In this document: one piece after another, positions 9,247 to 18,809 of the stretch
How the letters are laid out: every line of letters begins with the position of its first letter
Numbering within the stretch: the stretch's first letter is position 1
Assembly: GCA_026018925.1 (NCBI GenBank)
Contig: JAKSZU010000020.1
Span: 43,493,102 to 43,557,101 of the forward strand
Reading direction: 5' to 3'
DNA: 64,000 nt
Source of the DNA: Tupaia tana
Lineage: Eukaryota; Chordata; Mammalia; Scandentia; Tupaiidae
Position numbers and translations under genes: made by a program
Notes under the pieces: generated by a model
Database searches by the model: none
Seen by the model: the letters and a program-made list of their open reading frames with translations, nothing else
Told to the model about the DNA's origin: nothing

Positions 9247-10187
9247 CCGCCCTCCTCTCCCCCGGCCTCCTCTCCCCTCCGCCCTCCTCTCCCCTGCGGC
9301 CTCCTCTCTGCGGCCTCCTCTCCCCTGCGGCCTCCTCTCCCCTGCCCTCTCGCCCTCCGCCCTCCTCTCCCCTCCGCCCTCCTCTCCCCTGCGGCCTCTC
9401 TCCCCTCCGCCCTCCTCTCCCCTGCCCTCCTCTCCCCTGCGGCCTCCTCTCCCTCCGCCCTCCTCTCCCCTCCGCCCTCCTCTCCCCTCCGCCCTCCTCT
9501 CCCCTCCTCTCCCCTGCGGCCTCCTCTCCCCTCCGCCCTCCTCTCCCCTGCGGCCTCCTCTCCCCTGCGGCCTCCTCTCCCCTGCGGCCTCCTCTCCCCT
9601 GCGGCCTCCTCTCCCCTCCGCCCTCCTCTCCCCTCCGCCCTCCTCTCCCCTCCGCCCTCCTCTCCCCTGCGGCCTCCTCTCCCCTGCGGCCTCCTCTCCC
9701 CTCCGCCCTCCTCTCCCCTCCGCCCTCCTCTCCCCTGCGGCCTCCTCTCCCCTCCGCCCTCCTCTCCCCTGCGGCCTCCTCTCCCCTGCGGCCTCCTCTC
9801 CCCTCCGCCCTCCTCTCCCCTGCGGCCTCCTCTCCCCTCCGCCCTCCTCTCCCCTCCGCCCTCCTCTCCCCTCCGCCCTCCTCTCCCCTGCGGCCTCCTC
9901 TCCCCTCCGCCCTCCTCTCCCCTCCGCCCTCCTCTCCCCTCCGCCCTCCTCTCCCCTCCGCCCTCCTCTCCCCTGCGGCCTCCTCTCCCCTCCGCCCTCC
10001 TCTCCCCTCCGCCCTCCTCTCCCCTCCGCCCTCCTCTCCCCTCCGCCCTCCTCTCCCCTCCGCCCTCCTCTCCCCTCCGCCCTCCTCTCCCCTCCGCCCT
10101 CCTCTCCCCTCCACCCTCCTCTCCCCTGCGGCCTCCTCTCCCCTCCGCCCTCCTCTCCCCTCCGCCCTCCTCTCCCCTCCGCCCTGC
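9247..10187. repeat. 17-bp GC-rich minisatellite, about 55 copies
   Basis: Two interchangeable 17-mers, CCTCCTCTCCCCTCCGC and CCTCCTCTCCCCTGCGG, alternate in an irregular order. The left end (9247-9520) has shortened units; from about 9520 rightwards the array is essentially perfect. One strand is almost all C/T, the other G/A, and each unit carries one CpG. The 17-bp period keeps several frames open on both strands, yielding artefactual Pro/Leu/Ser-rich or Arg/Gly/Glu-rich proteins. Confidence 0.97.
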
Positions 10188-10402
10188 CTAATGAGAACTA
10201 CCTTGTCACGAGGCAGCTTCTCCCAGCCCTGCTAGTGAGGGCAGTCTGCCCACAGAGGAGGGAACACGTTCCAGTGTCACCTCTCGATGACATCATGAGT
10301 GACTTACTCAGAGACAAAGCCGAGGACACGCTCCAGGAAGTCGCGCCGTGCCTCCAGGAGATGCCAGGCCAGCCGCAACAAAGGAAGAGAAAAACCACCA
10401 TT
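10188..10402. other. Unique flank of the minisatellite with AP-1/CRE-like sites
   Basis: TGACATCATGAGTGACTTAC at about 10288-10307 holds closely spaced TGACATCA and TGAGTGAC motifs. An open frame here is not recognisable as a protein family. Confidence 0.35.
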
Positions 10403-10651
10403 CTTCTTCTTCTTTTTCAGAGAGATATTTTTGGTATAGTGTGTGTACTCGCCAGAGAGACAGAAAGCGAGAAATCACCCCCCAGGGGGGATGGCCACAC
10501 CGCAATCCCTTCTCCTCCATTCTCCTCTCGGGATCTTGGGCATGCACACACACGCGCCTGGCGTGAGTTTAAGCCACCGGGTCCGGGACACGAACCACGG
10601 TCGGCTACATGGGAGTCCAGTGACATAGCCATTACGCTAACTGCTGGTCCC
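10403..10651 (-). mobile_element. SINE-A
   Basis: Degenerate TTC-rich tail at left, GAAATCACCCCCCAGGGGGG and head complement GCTAACTGCTGGTCCC at right. Confidence 0.9.
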
Positions 10652-10819
10652 TTAAGTGCCTTTTCTAAACAGAATCATCAGAAAAAAAAGATTTCCGTAG
10701 AAGGATGTGGGATCAGTCTTGCTCCTAGAAATTTTTTTCTTGGACTGAAAAACAATGTCAGGAAGGTCTAAGTAACATGGACATGGACGGGAGGGCAGAA
10801 AGAAAAAGACGGGGGCTTT

Positions 10820-10989
10820 ATTATTTCTTTTCATTTAACTTGATTTCTTTATTTATTTAAGTTTGACCAGAGAGGGACAGAATGAGAGAGAGGGACAGTG
10901 AGAAAGCAAGCTCCCGGGTCTGGGACTTGGACCATGGTTGGCAATGTGGAAATCCAGCACCCTTAACGACCACACCACCTGCCAGCCCC
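10820..10989 (-). mobile_element. SINE-B
   Basis: TTTATTTATTTAAGTTTGAC, GAGAAAGCAAGCTCCCGGGT and head complement CACACCACCTGCCAGCCCC. Confidence 0.9.
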
Positions 10990-10997
10990 AAGAGAAG

Positions 10998-11154
10998 GGT
11001 TTTTTTTATTATTTTATTTAACTTTATTATTTAATTTGACCAGAGAGGGACACAGAGCGAGAGAGAGAAAGCAAACTGCCAGGTCTGGGACTCGAACCAC
11101 CGTTGACCATGTGGGAGCCCAGTGCCCTTAACCACCACGCCATCTGCCGGTCCC
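10998..11154 (-). mobile_element. SINE-B, second adjacent copy
   Basis: TTTAATTTGACCAGAGAGGG, B-box complement GGGACTCGAACC and head complement CACGCCATCTGCCGGTCCC. A 9-bp spacer separates it from the previous copy. Confidence 0.9.
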
Positions 11155-11189
11155 AAGATTAGATTTTTTTAAACTAATCTGTTATTAAT

Positions 11190-11370
11190 AGCTATCATAT
11201 ATTGAGTCCTTATTGTGTGGTCAAGTGTGCTTGGTGCTGTACATGAATTATTGTTGGTTTTTAGCAGCCCTGAGAGGTAGGTCTTACTACCTCCATTTAA
11301 CCAGTGAGCCCGGCTAGCCCTAGGCCTTCCAAACACACCTACTATCTGACTTTGAAGTCTGTGCCTAAAT
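11190..11370 (-). mobile_element. MIR
   Basis: ATATTGAGTCCTTATTGTGT, GCTTGGTGCTGTACATGAAT and CCCTGAGAGGTAGGTCTTAC follow the reverse complement of the MIR 3' half and core. Confidence 0.75.
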
Positions 11371-11569
11371 TTCCATGGCTCTACCTGAAGGAAGCAAATT
11401 CAATACCATGGGCTACGACAGAGCCAACTTCACCTTGAAACAACCTCTAGAATCTTTGGAAATTCTATGGCTAACTGAGATAATTCTGATAATCAAATAT
11501 AATTGTCAAACACGAGTCTTAGAATCCTAAAATAACATTTGTCTTTACTTAATTACCTCATTTGAACCT
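11371..11569. other. Unique sequence
   Basis: Nothing recognised. Confidence 0.4.
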
Positions 11570-11682
11570 TTCCATTATATCTTTGTAAAATAAGAGCAAT
11601 GCAATGATCCCATTTATGTACCAGGAGGTTAAAGCTTAGGGAAACGAAGCAACAGGCAACAATGGTGTTCAAACCCACATTT
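11570..11682 (-). mobile_element. MIR fragment
   Basis: CCCATTTATGTACCAGGAGGTTAAAG and CAACAGGCAACAATGGTGTTCAAACCCA resemble the MIR core and tRNA head in reverse complement. Confidence 0.5.
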
Positions 11683-11687
11683 TTTTA

Positions 11688-11977
11688 AGAGAGACTTTTG
11701 CTGTAAGGCGCTGTGCTCTCTGGTGAGACAGAGAGAGACAGAGAGCGAGAAATCACCCCCCAGGGGGGATGACCATGCCGCAGTCCTTTCTTATCCATCC
11801 TCCTCTCGGGGTCTTGAGCATGCACGCACTGGGACCCGCGGTCCCATGTAGCCGACCGCGACGACCGCGATTCGAGTCCCGGACCCGGTGGCTTAAACTC
11901 ACACCGGTCCAGGACTTGAACTGCAGTCGACTACGTGGGAGTCCAGTGACATAACCATTACATCATCTGCTGGTCCC
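11688..11977 (-). mobile_element. SINE-A with an inverted internal segment
   Basis: Normal minus-strand SINE-A at 11688-11829 and 11908-11977, but 11830-11907 runs in the plus direction and contains the B box ATTCGAGTCCCGG and GGCTTAAACTCACACCGG. The B-box region is thus present in both orientations, giving a fold-back. Confidence 0.85.
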
Positions 11978-12087
11978 CAAACCTAGAACTTTTTAAGTGG
12001 ACTCTAGACAAGTTAAATGGAAATTCATTTTTGTGAAATTTTGAACTTGAAAAGCTGAAAGTCTGCCATATACACAAGTGCTTGGGC

Positions 12088-12270
12088 CAGCTCATGACAA
12101 AGTGGTAAGGAGCTGCTCAGGAGAAGCCAGATCCCACCAGCTCGTCACCGCAGGGCAGTCAGGTTCACAGTCCTGACCTGTCAGCCTGAAACACACCAGG
12201 CAAGGATGTGGCCGCCCCAAACCCGGCAGGCTTAGGTAGTCACACCTCTGAGGGAGAACCGAAGAAGGGA
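12088..12270 (+). mobile_element. SINE-P, diverged
   Basis: GGGCCAGCTCATGACAAAGT head, CCAGGCAAGGATGTGGCCGC mid-section and GGGAGAACCGAAGAAGGGAT before the joint with a SINE-B. Confidence 0.6.
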
Positions 12271-12278
12271 TTGCGAGA

Positions 12279-12374
12279 CCAGATCGAGTCCTGGACCTGG
12301 CGGCTTGCTATTTCACTGTCTCTCTCTCACTCTGTGTGTGTGTGTGTCTGGTCAAATTAAAAAAATAAATGAAT
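12279..12374 (+). mobile_element. SINE-B lacking most of its head
   Basis: Begins inside the B box (GATCGAGTCCTGGACCTGGC), then CT/TG body and TGGTCAAATTAAAAAAATAA. Confidence 0.8.
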
Positions 12375-12376
12375 GG

Positions 12377-12582
12377 GAGCCAGCAGGCGGCATGGTGATT
12401 AAGGATGCTGGACTCCCACATGGCTGAGTGCGGTTTGAGTCCTGGGCCTGGCACCTTGCTTTCATACTTTCCCTTGTTCTCACTCTCACTTTGTACCTCT
12501 CTGCTCAAATTAAAATAGATAAATAGATAAATAAGGTTAAAATTTTTAAAAAATCTTTAATTAATTAATTCTTTAAAAAAAA
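12377..12582 (+). mobile_element. SINE-B, full length
   Basis: GGAGCCAGCAGGCGGCATGG head, TTTGAGTCCTGGGCCTGG B-box region, CTGCTCAAATTAAAATAGAT and long A/T tail. Directly follows the previous copy. Confidence 0.9.
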
Positions 12583-12611
12583 GAACTTTAAGAAAAATAA
12601 CAAATTTTTAT

Positions 12612-12791
12612 GAGCCAGCAGGCAGCAGGTAATGTGAAGGTTAAGGCAGTAGATCCCACATGGCCAACTATATGGTCCGAGTCCCAGACCCAGTGGCTTG
12701 AAAATCACACCGAGTGCTTGTGCCAACATGTCCAAAATCCCAAAAGAAGACAGAGAAGAGATTGCAGCATGGCCATCCTCCCGGGCTGATT

Positions 12792-12822
<31 letters not shown>

Positions 12823-12877
12823 TTCTCTTTCTCTCTCTGGCCCACACATGCACCCTATAGTAAAAACTAAAAAATAG
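12612..12877 (+). mobile_element. SINE-P with long (CT)n
   Basis: GAGCCAGCAGGCAGCAGGTA head (extra GCAG), GGTCCGAGTCCCAGACCCAG B-box region, about 40 nt of CT repeat and tail CACCCTATAGTAAAAACT. Confidence 0.8.
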
Positions 12878-12926
12878 GCATCAGCAGATGGTGCAATGGT
12901 TATGCACACACACACACACACACACA
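12878..12926 (+). mobile_element. Bare SINE-A head fused to (CA)n
   Basis: GCATCAGCAGATGGTGCAAT plus GGTTATG is a 5' SINE fragment of under 30 nt, immediately followed by (CA)12 at 12903-12926 and AT-rich sequence. Confidence 0.6.
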
Positions 12927-12960
12927 AATTAATATTAAATAAATAAATAATAAATAAATA

Positions 12961-13202
12961 TTTTTTGAGAGGTTTTTGCTATAGGGTGCGTGCGTTCGCC
13001 AGACAGACAGAGAGAGACAGAAAGTGAGAAATCACCCCCCAGGGGGGATGGCCATGCCGCAATCCCTTCTTCTCCATTCTCCTCTCGGGATCTTGGGCAC
13101 GCACGCACACGCGCCCTGCGTGAGTTTAAACCACCAGGTCCAGGACTCAAACCGCAGTCCACTACATGGGAGTCCAGCAACATAGCCATTATGCTAACTG
13201 CT
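12961..13202 (-). mobile_element. SINE-A, left arm of an inverted pair
   Basis: Complete minus-strand SINE-A except for the terminal GGTCCC; joins at 13203 to a plus-strand, 5'-truncated SINE-A. Confidence 0.9.
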
Positions 13203-13365
13203 GCGTGCGTGCCCAAGATCCAAGAGGAGAATGGAGGAGAAGGGATTGCAGCATAGCCATCGCCCTGGGGGGGGGGGGGGGGTGATTTCTCGCTTTCTGT
13301 CTCTCTGTCTGTCTCTGGCGAGCGCACATGCCCTGTAGCAAAAACCTCTCCAAACAAATAAATAG
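13203..13365 (+). mobile_element. SINE-A, 5'-truncated right arm
   Basis: Starts at GCGTGCGTGCCCAAGATCC, lacks the tRNA head, has a G16 run at about 13267-13282 and tail TGTAGCAAAAACCTCTCC. Confidence 0.9.
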
Positions 13366-13556
13366 GAGCAACATTGACCAAAATGCTGACTGTGGTTCTC
13401 TCTCAGGGGAGAAATTACAAGTGATGTCTATGTTCTTTATTCACTTTTGAATTTTCTGGGTCTTCTATAATGAAAAAATAATATGTTTGTAATAAGAATG
13501 AAAAATAATAGTAGTGTTTAATGGTATGTAACATTCATCTAATGAAAACAGCTTAT
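13366..13556. other. Unique sequence
   Basis: AT-rich, no repeat or gene recognised. Confidence 0.4.
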
Positions 13557-13570
13557 AAAAGTTAGAGCTG

Positions 13571-14037
13571 GGGAACCAGCAGTTAGCGTAATGGCTATGT
13601 CGCTGGACTCCCACGTAGTCGACCGTGGTTCGAGTCCCGGACCTGGTGGCTTAAACTCACGCCGGGCGCGTGTGCGTGCATGCCCAAGATCCCGAGAGGA
13701 GAATGGAGGAGAAGGGATTGCGGCGTGGTCATCCCCCCTGGGAGGTGATTTCCTGCTTTCTATCTCTCTGTCTCTCTCTGTCTGTCTGGCGAGCGCACGT
13801 GCCCTATAGCAAAAACCTCTCCAAAAAAAGAAAAAAAAAAAAAAAAAATTCATGCCGGGCACGTGTGCGTGCGTGCCCAAGATCCCAAGAGGAGAATGGA
13901 GGAGAAGGGATTGCGGCATGACCATGCCCCCTGGGGGGTGATTTCTCGCTTTCTGTCTCTATGTCTCTTTCTGTCTGTCTGGCGAGTGCACACGCCCTAT
14001 AGCGAAAAACTCTCAAAAAAAAAAAAAAAAAAAAAAA
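13571..14037 (+). mobile_element. SINE-A head-to-tail dimer in one 14-bp TSD
   Basis: A full SINE-A (13571-13847, with A-rich tail) is followed by a second that starts at TTCATGCCGGGCACGTGTGC and lacks the tRNA head; it ends in about 28 A. AAAAGTTAGAGCTG lies at 13557-13570 and again at 14038-14051, with no TSD at the joint. Confidence 0.93.
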
Positions 14038-14051
14038 AAAAGTTAGAGCTG

Positions 14052-15719
14052 TAAGGACAGTACATAGTCCTTGCTACTGGTGGGACAGTCACCCTCTCCC
14101 GTCCCTCAGAAAGCCTAGAACCCAGGAGGTCTAAGTTCTGTCCTAGCTCTCTTTCTAACATAACATCTGCTGAATAGCGTCTGCTTCCTCTTTTTTTTTT
14201 TTTTTTTTTTTTTTTCCCTGCTAAACTTGGAAAGATAGTTACTAAATCATTTGTCCACAGAGAAGATTTGATTCTAAGAACGTGTTACGGATTTTCTGTA
14301 GCACGGTCCAATATCACTCAGTAGAGAATAACACCCATAGAAATGTGTGGGAGCTTTGCTGGAAGCCCTGTAGTGCTTTAATAAAGGAACATGTCATTTT
14401 TCTCCAGCTAAATTTCAGCCAGAAATAATACATGAGTTTTCATTGCTGTTCGTTCCATAGCTTTTCTGCAATTTGCACAACTTAATGATTTCATGCAAAA
14501 TTCACTGTCTGAAGAGTCTTGGTGGCTTCTGTGTGATCCTGATTTCCCCTTTGATGTGGATTACTTACGTACACCATCATGGCAGAGACAGCGGAGTTTG
14601 GGCAACACTGCTCTCTCAGACCCCGCTCCCTTTCAGGCCTGGAGACCCTTCATCTAACCCAGCTCCATTCTTGTGCTCTCCCCGCTGGCTTCCCCGGTGC
14701 CATTTTTATTAAAGCCCCAGCTCATCCCACATTCAGCCGCATGACTTCTTACAGGCTTCAGAATAAATCACCACATTGCTCCGATCTTGGCTTCTCTGCC
14801 CTCGGCTTTCAATTAAATTTAGAATTGACTTTAAAGGTACAACCTCAATGTACATGGTGGAAAATGACCTTGTTTCCCCTCTCCCACCACCTGCGACTTC
14901 CCGCACGCGGCTCTTACACTCCAGCTCCTGGTTCAAAACGGAGAAGCAGGAATTTGCTACGTGTTCCTGGGGCAAACTGTAAGTCTCAAGCTGTTCAAAG
15001 GCTTTAAAGTCCCATCCAAAAGGTAAAGTACACTCTGCAGAAAGAAATCTGGGGGCCGAATGTCTGCTGCTGTGTTCAGGGAGAGACACAGAAGGAGAGG
15101 AAGAAGGAGGAGAAGAAGAGAAGAAGCAGGAGAAGAAGGAAAAAACCTTTGAGCGAAGCACTTTTAATTCCTTCAATTTCTACAGGTTTCATTCAGGATC
15201 AATTTATAATCTAATATCTATAATATGCACGCTGTGAGAGTCATTATATCACATTAATATAAGTGATCTGTAACGAGATCGGGGGCACCAGTGCAGACTT
15301 CCCCATAACAAACTGACTCTTATCGTCTGTCTTGTCATTTGGTTTCACTCTGAGTAAGGGATGTGGCATGAAAGGCAGCAGGTTGGGCTACTCAGAACCG
15401 GCCCACTTCAGCCAATTTCTGCCCCCTCTCCTTGGAAGGCTTTGCCAATCAGGACACCTGAACTGGAAAACACTTCTTCCTCTGTTCCAAAACCATTAAT
15501 ATTTTAAGGCACGTAGTGTTATCTAAGAGCAAGAAGGTCCTTTCCAGTTTGGAAGAGAAAAAAGAAAGAATGATTTGTTTGTGTGAAGAAAAGATCAAAC
15601 AAGATCTAGTATGTAAAAACAGTGTAGTGTGAAAGTGTAATTTGAAAGTGATTTACAACTGTAACCGACCAATTTACTCACTCTACCGCAGATCAGTTAT
15701 TACTGACCATGTATCTGGT
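14052..15719. other. SINE-free stretch, unique, possibly regulatory
   Basis: Contains a T-run of about 28 at 14191 and a GAA/GGA purine tract at about 15078-15146. Segments such as TTTCAATTAAATTTAGAATT (about 14807) and TTTTAATTCCTTCAATTTCT (about 15164) are rich in TAATT cores. No gene recognised. Confidence 0.4.
15078..15146. repeat. Purine-rich (GAA/GGA) low-complexity tract
   Basis: Nearly uninterrupted A/G on the plus strand, with GAAGGAGAGGAAGAAGGAGG as its core. Confidence 0.9.
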
Positions 15720-15868
15720 TGCAGGGAAGTCGTGCATGTTTACAAACTTACGCCTTGGTCCTGTCCCCTCTGAAATGGTATGAATAGCGACTCTATTTTA
15801 CTGCAAGAATTAACTAAAAGGACAACTTAAACCACTTAAAGGCAGTTCTTGGCACATAATAAATACAG
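15720..15868 (+). mobile_element. MIR 3' part
   Basis: CTGCAAGAATTAACTAAAAG and CAGTTCTTGGCACATAATAA align with the MIR 3' end (ggattaaatga..., gtgcctggcacatagtaa). Confidence 0.55.
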
Positions 15869-15899
15869 ATAAAATAAGTTTATACAAATACAAGAAAGA

Positions 15900-16128
15900 G
15901 GGGCCAGCAGGTGGCATGGAATCAACCGTGGTTCGAGTCCCGGACCCGGTGGCTTAAACTCAAGCCGGGCGCGTGTGCGTGCGTGCCCAGGATCCCAAGA
16001 GGAGAATGGAGGAGAAGGGATTGCGGCGTGGCCCTCCCCCTCGGGGGGTGATTTCTCGCTTTCTATCTCTCTGTCTCTGTCTTCCTGGCAAGCTCACACG
16101 CCCTATAGCAAAAACCCCTCAAAAAAAA
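15900..16128 (+). mobile_element. SINE-A body with SINE-B-like head and deletion
   Basis: Starts GGGGCCAGCAGGTGGCATGG (SINE-B/P type), then jumps straight to ATCAACCGTGGTTCGAGTCC, removing about 25-30 nt between the boxes; the rest is SINE-A, with GCGCGTGTGCGTGCGTGC. Confidence 0.85.
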
Positions 16129-16150
16129 AGTTACTTAAGAACACGTGAGT

Positions 16151-16400
16151 GGGCCAGCCCGATAGTCCAGTGATTAAGGGAGCCACCACCACATGGCTAA
16201 CCGCAGTTCGAATCCCAGCCCACATGACTTGAAAAACATGGCAAGTACTTGTATGTCTGTGCCTCGAATCCTGACAGGACAGAGAAAAGGAGGAGAAGGG
16301 ATTGCAGCGTGACCACGCCCCATGGGGGATGTCTTCTCTCCCTCCTGTCCCTGTTTCTTTCTGGTGTGCACATGCAACCTCTGGCAACAGATTAACAAAA
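16151..16400 (+). mobile_element. SINE-P
   Basis: GGGCCAGCCCGATAGTCCAG head, GCAGTTCGAATCCCAG B box, GGAGAAGGGATTGCAGCGTG and CATGCAACCTCTGGCAACAG tail. Confidence 0.85.
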
Positions 16401-16560
16401 CAAAACATGTGAACGTTTTACCAAATAAGAAAGAAAAGAAGAGAAAGAAAAGAAATGAACACAGTAACTCAACTAAGTGTGAGATCTTAATGATTTTGTA
16501 TCCTTTGCCCCATTGGAATCTTGTTAAATCCTAATTAATAGGATAGTATAATGTTTTCTT

Positions 16561-16819
16561 GGGACCAGCAGATGGCATAATAGCTGCGTCACTGGACTCC
16601 CATGTAGTTAACTGCAGTTCAAATCCCAGACCCGGTGGCTTAAATTCACACCTGGCACGTGTGCGTGCGTGACCAAGAAACTGAGAGGAGAATGGAGGAG
16701 AAGGGACTGTGGCGTGGCCATCCCCCCTGGGGGGTGATTTCTCTCTGTCTCTCTGTCTCTCTCTGTCGTTCTGGTGACCACACGCGCCCTTTAGCAAAAA
16801 CCTCTCAAAAAATAAAAAG
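16561..16819 (+). mobile_element. SINE-A
   Basis: GGGACCAGCAGATGGCATAA head, intact palindrome, tail CGCCCTTTAGCAAAAACCTC. The flanks share GTAT. Confidence 0.9.
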
Positions 16820-17041
16820 TATTGTCTTGTGCTAGAGGGGGGTACTGAGACTCCAGCAGAGTCAGTGACCTCCCATGGCCGTAGACATGGGAGGTGGAGA
16901 CGGAATGCAAAGCAGCTGGCGTCTTTCCATGGCTCACGCCCTTTCCAGAAGCAGCAGCTCCCTCCAACCTGTCGGGTCCCATCAGGAGAAATCGTGACTC
17001 CTCGTAAAACAGAGATGTTCGGAATCTTCACATAGAAAGGG

Positions 17042-17282
17042 AGGGCTGGCTCCATGGCGTAGCGGTTAAGAAAGCCAAATCTCACATGGCCGACGATGGA
17101 TTTGAGTCCTGGTGCCGAGAGCTTGATAGAAACGTGCCAGGTACATGTGCGTGCACGCCAGAATCCCTGCAGGATGGAGAAATGGAGACGGGATTGCAGG
17201 ACGGCCACGCCCCGTCGGGTTTCTCTCTCTGTCTTTCTCTGGTAAGTGCACATACCCTGTGGCAATAAAAGAAATAGAAATG
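17042..17282 (+). mobile_element. SINE-P
   Basis: AGGGCTGGCTCCATGGCGTA head with A box GGCGTAGCGG, GGTACATGTGCGTGCACGCC and ACATACCCTGTGGCAATAAA tail. Confidence 0.85.
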
Positions 17283-17844
17283 TTCAAGAAGAATGTCCAA
17301 TAATTAATTTCTCACGGAATCTTGTGACTAGCAGCGTTACAGTGAGATTCCTTCCTTTCCACTTAAACTCTCCTAGGTAGGACCTCTCATCAGTTGGAAA
17401 AGGTTGCTGTTGACGGGGACGTTTCTGATGACTTTGATTCTTCTTCCCTTTCTTTCCATAGCATTTATGCTTTTCTTGGGAAGGAAACTATCTAAGAGTT
17501 TAAAACTGTGAAATGAAAAGTTAGGAAAGGTGACACCGTCTGACCCTGTTTTGAAAGGCTACAGCCACCCCCGAGGTTAACTGCCTCGCCACAGTTTCTG
17601 CATTTCGCAGCGTTCCTGGAAAGTCTCTCAGTTCAGCCTCCCTCCCTGGACTGCAGAACAATGATGACCAACATGGAAGCTCAGCCCAGGAGCCCAAGTG
17701 CCTGCTGAGGCACAGACTTCAGCTGGGCAGGCTCAAAAACAGCTCCGAGCCATTTTCACGGTGGTAAGGAGAATTCGGTGCCCTGACATTTTCTGCCAAG
17801 GACTCTGCCATCCGGAACCCAGCTGAGCAGTTTTCTTTTCTCCT
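17283..17844. other. Unique sequence, no gene seen
   Basis: No interspersed repeat or known protein motif recognised. Confidence 0.45.
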
Positions 17845-18246
17845 TTTTAAATTTGCCAGAGAATGCATATACTCACCAGAGAGAGAGAGAGAGAGAGAAA
17901 GCAGGGGCCGGCAGGTGGCATGGTGGTTAAGACGCTGGACTCCCACATGGCTGACCACGTTTGAGTCCCGGACCTGGTGGCTTGTTTTCCCTCTCCCTTT
18001 CTGTGCCTCTCTCTGATCAACTTAAAATAAACGAATGAATAAATAATTCTTAAAAAAAGAGAGAGAGAGCACCCGCGACAGGACAGGTCACGTTGTAATC
18101 TCTCCATTTCTCCACCCGGTTGGAATTTAGGGCATATAAGCACATGCAGTCAGCGTGCTTTTCAACCCACCTGGACCAGGATTTGAACCGCATGATTGAA
18201 AATATAAAATCTAGTTCCCCTAAACACTAGGCCATGGGGCCAGCCC
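17845..18246 (-). mobile_element. SINE-P split by SINE-B
   Basis: The left part (17845-17903, AAATTTGCCAGAGAATGCAT) and right part (18059-18246, ending ACACTAGGCCATGGGGCCAG) form one minus-strand SINE-P. A GAGA-rich TSD brackets the inserted SINE-B. Confidence 0.85.
17904..18058 (+). mobile_element. SINE-B nested in SINE-P
   Basis: GGGGCCGGCAGGTGGCATGG head, B box GTTTGAGTCCCGG, CTGATCAACTTAAAATAAAC and AATAATTCTTAAAAAAA tail. Confidence 0.92.
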
Positions 18247-18369
18247 CGTTTGAGTCCTTCTGTCCAGCGCCCACCATTTCATGATAGCATAGCTAGACTA
18301 CAATGGACCAAACCCAACTGATTAAGACTAAGTCACTTCAGAAGGCCAAGTGACCGGCATGGACAGATT

Positions 18370-18552
18370 CTTTGCCAGAGAGAGAAAGAAGCAGCACCCC
18401 CACACACACCACCCCATGGGGCATGGTCATGCCACAACCTCTTTTCCTCCATTTTTCCATCCTGTCAGGATTTGGGGTTCACATGTTTTTCAAGCCTCCA
18501 CAGTGGAAGTCAAATTATAGTCAGCTTTGTGGGATCTGTCTAGCCACGGCAT
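18370..18552 (-). mobile_element. SINE-P, diverged
   Basis: TTTGCCAGAGAGAGAAAG, CATGGTCATGCCACAACC and GTCAGCTTTGTGGGATCTGT; the head end is decayed. Confidence 0.65.
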
Positions 18553-18586
18553 TTAAAAGCTGGACCCTTAAATAGAACTGTTTTCT

Positions 18587-18754
18587 TTTATAATTATTTT
18601 ATTTAACTTTATTTATTTATTTATCTTTAATTTGACCGGAGAAGAACAAAGTGAAAGAGAAAGTGAGAAAGCAAGCCGCCATGTCTGGGACTCCAATCAC
18701 GGCCAGCCATGTGAGAGTCCAGCACCCTTAACCACCATGCCACCTGCCGGCCCC
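18587..18754 (-). mobile_element. SINE-B with TSD
   Basis: (TTTA)n tail, AATTTGACCGGAGAAGAAC and head complement ATGCCACCTGCCGGCCCC. AGAACTGTTTTCT at about 18574 and AGAACTTTTTCT at 18755 form the TSD. Confidence 0.92.
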
Positions 18755-18809
18755 AGAACTTTTTCTTACCCTCCATTCGTCCTTCCTTCCTTTCATCCTC
18801 TCTGCCTCT

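Noticed and set aside
8916-10235. A 439-codon plus-strand and a 378-codon minus-strand open frame
   Set aside because: Both are the 17-bp minisatellite read in different frames; a 17-residue peptide period equals three DNA units, and the residues are only what the repeat dictates.
10235-10410. A frame beginning MRAVCPQRREHVPVSPLDDI as a possible exon
   Set aside because: It runs into a SINE-A downstream, and I recognise no family; the upstream part is the minisatellite flank.
13539-13925. Recurring frames with phrases such as FKPPGPGREPRSTTWESSD
   Set aside because: The same peptides appear wherever a SINE-A lies in the same orientation; they are repeat-derived.
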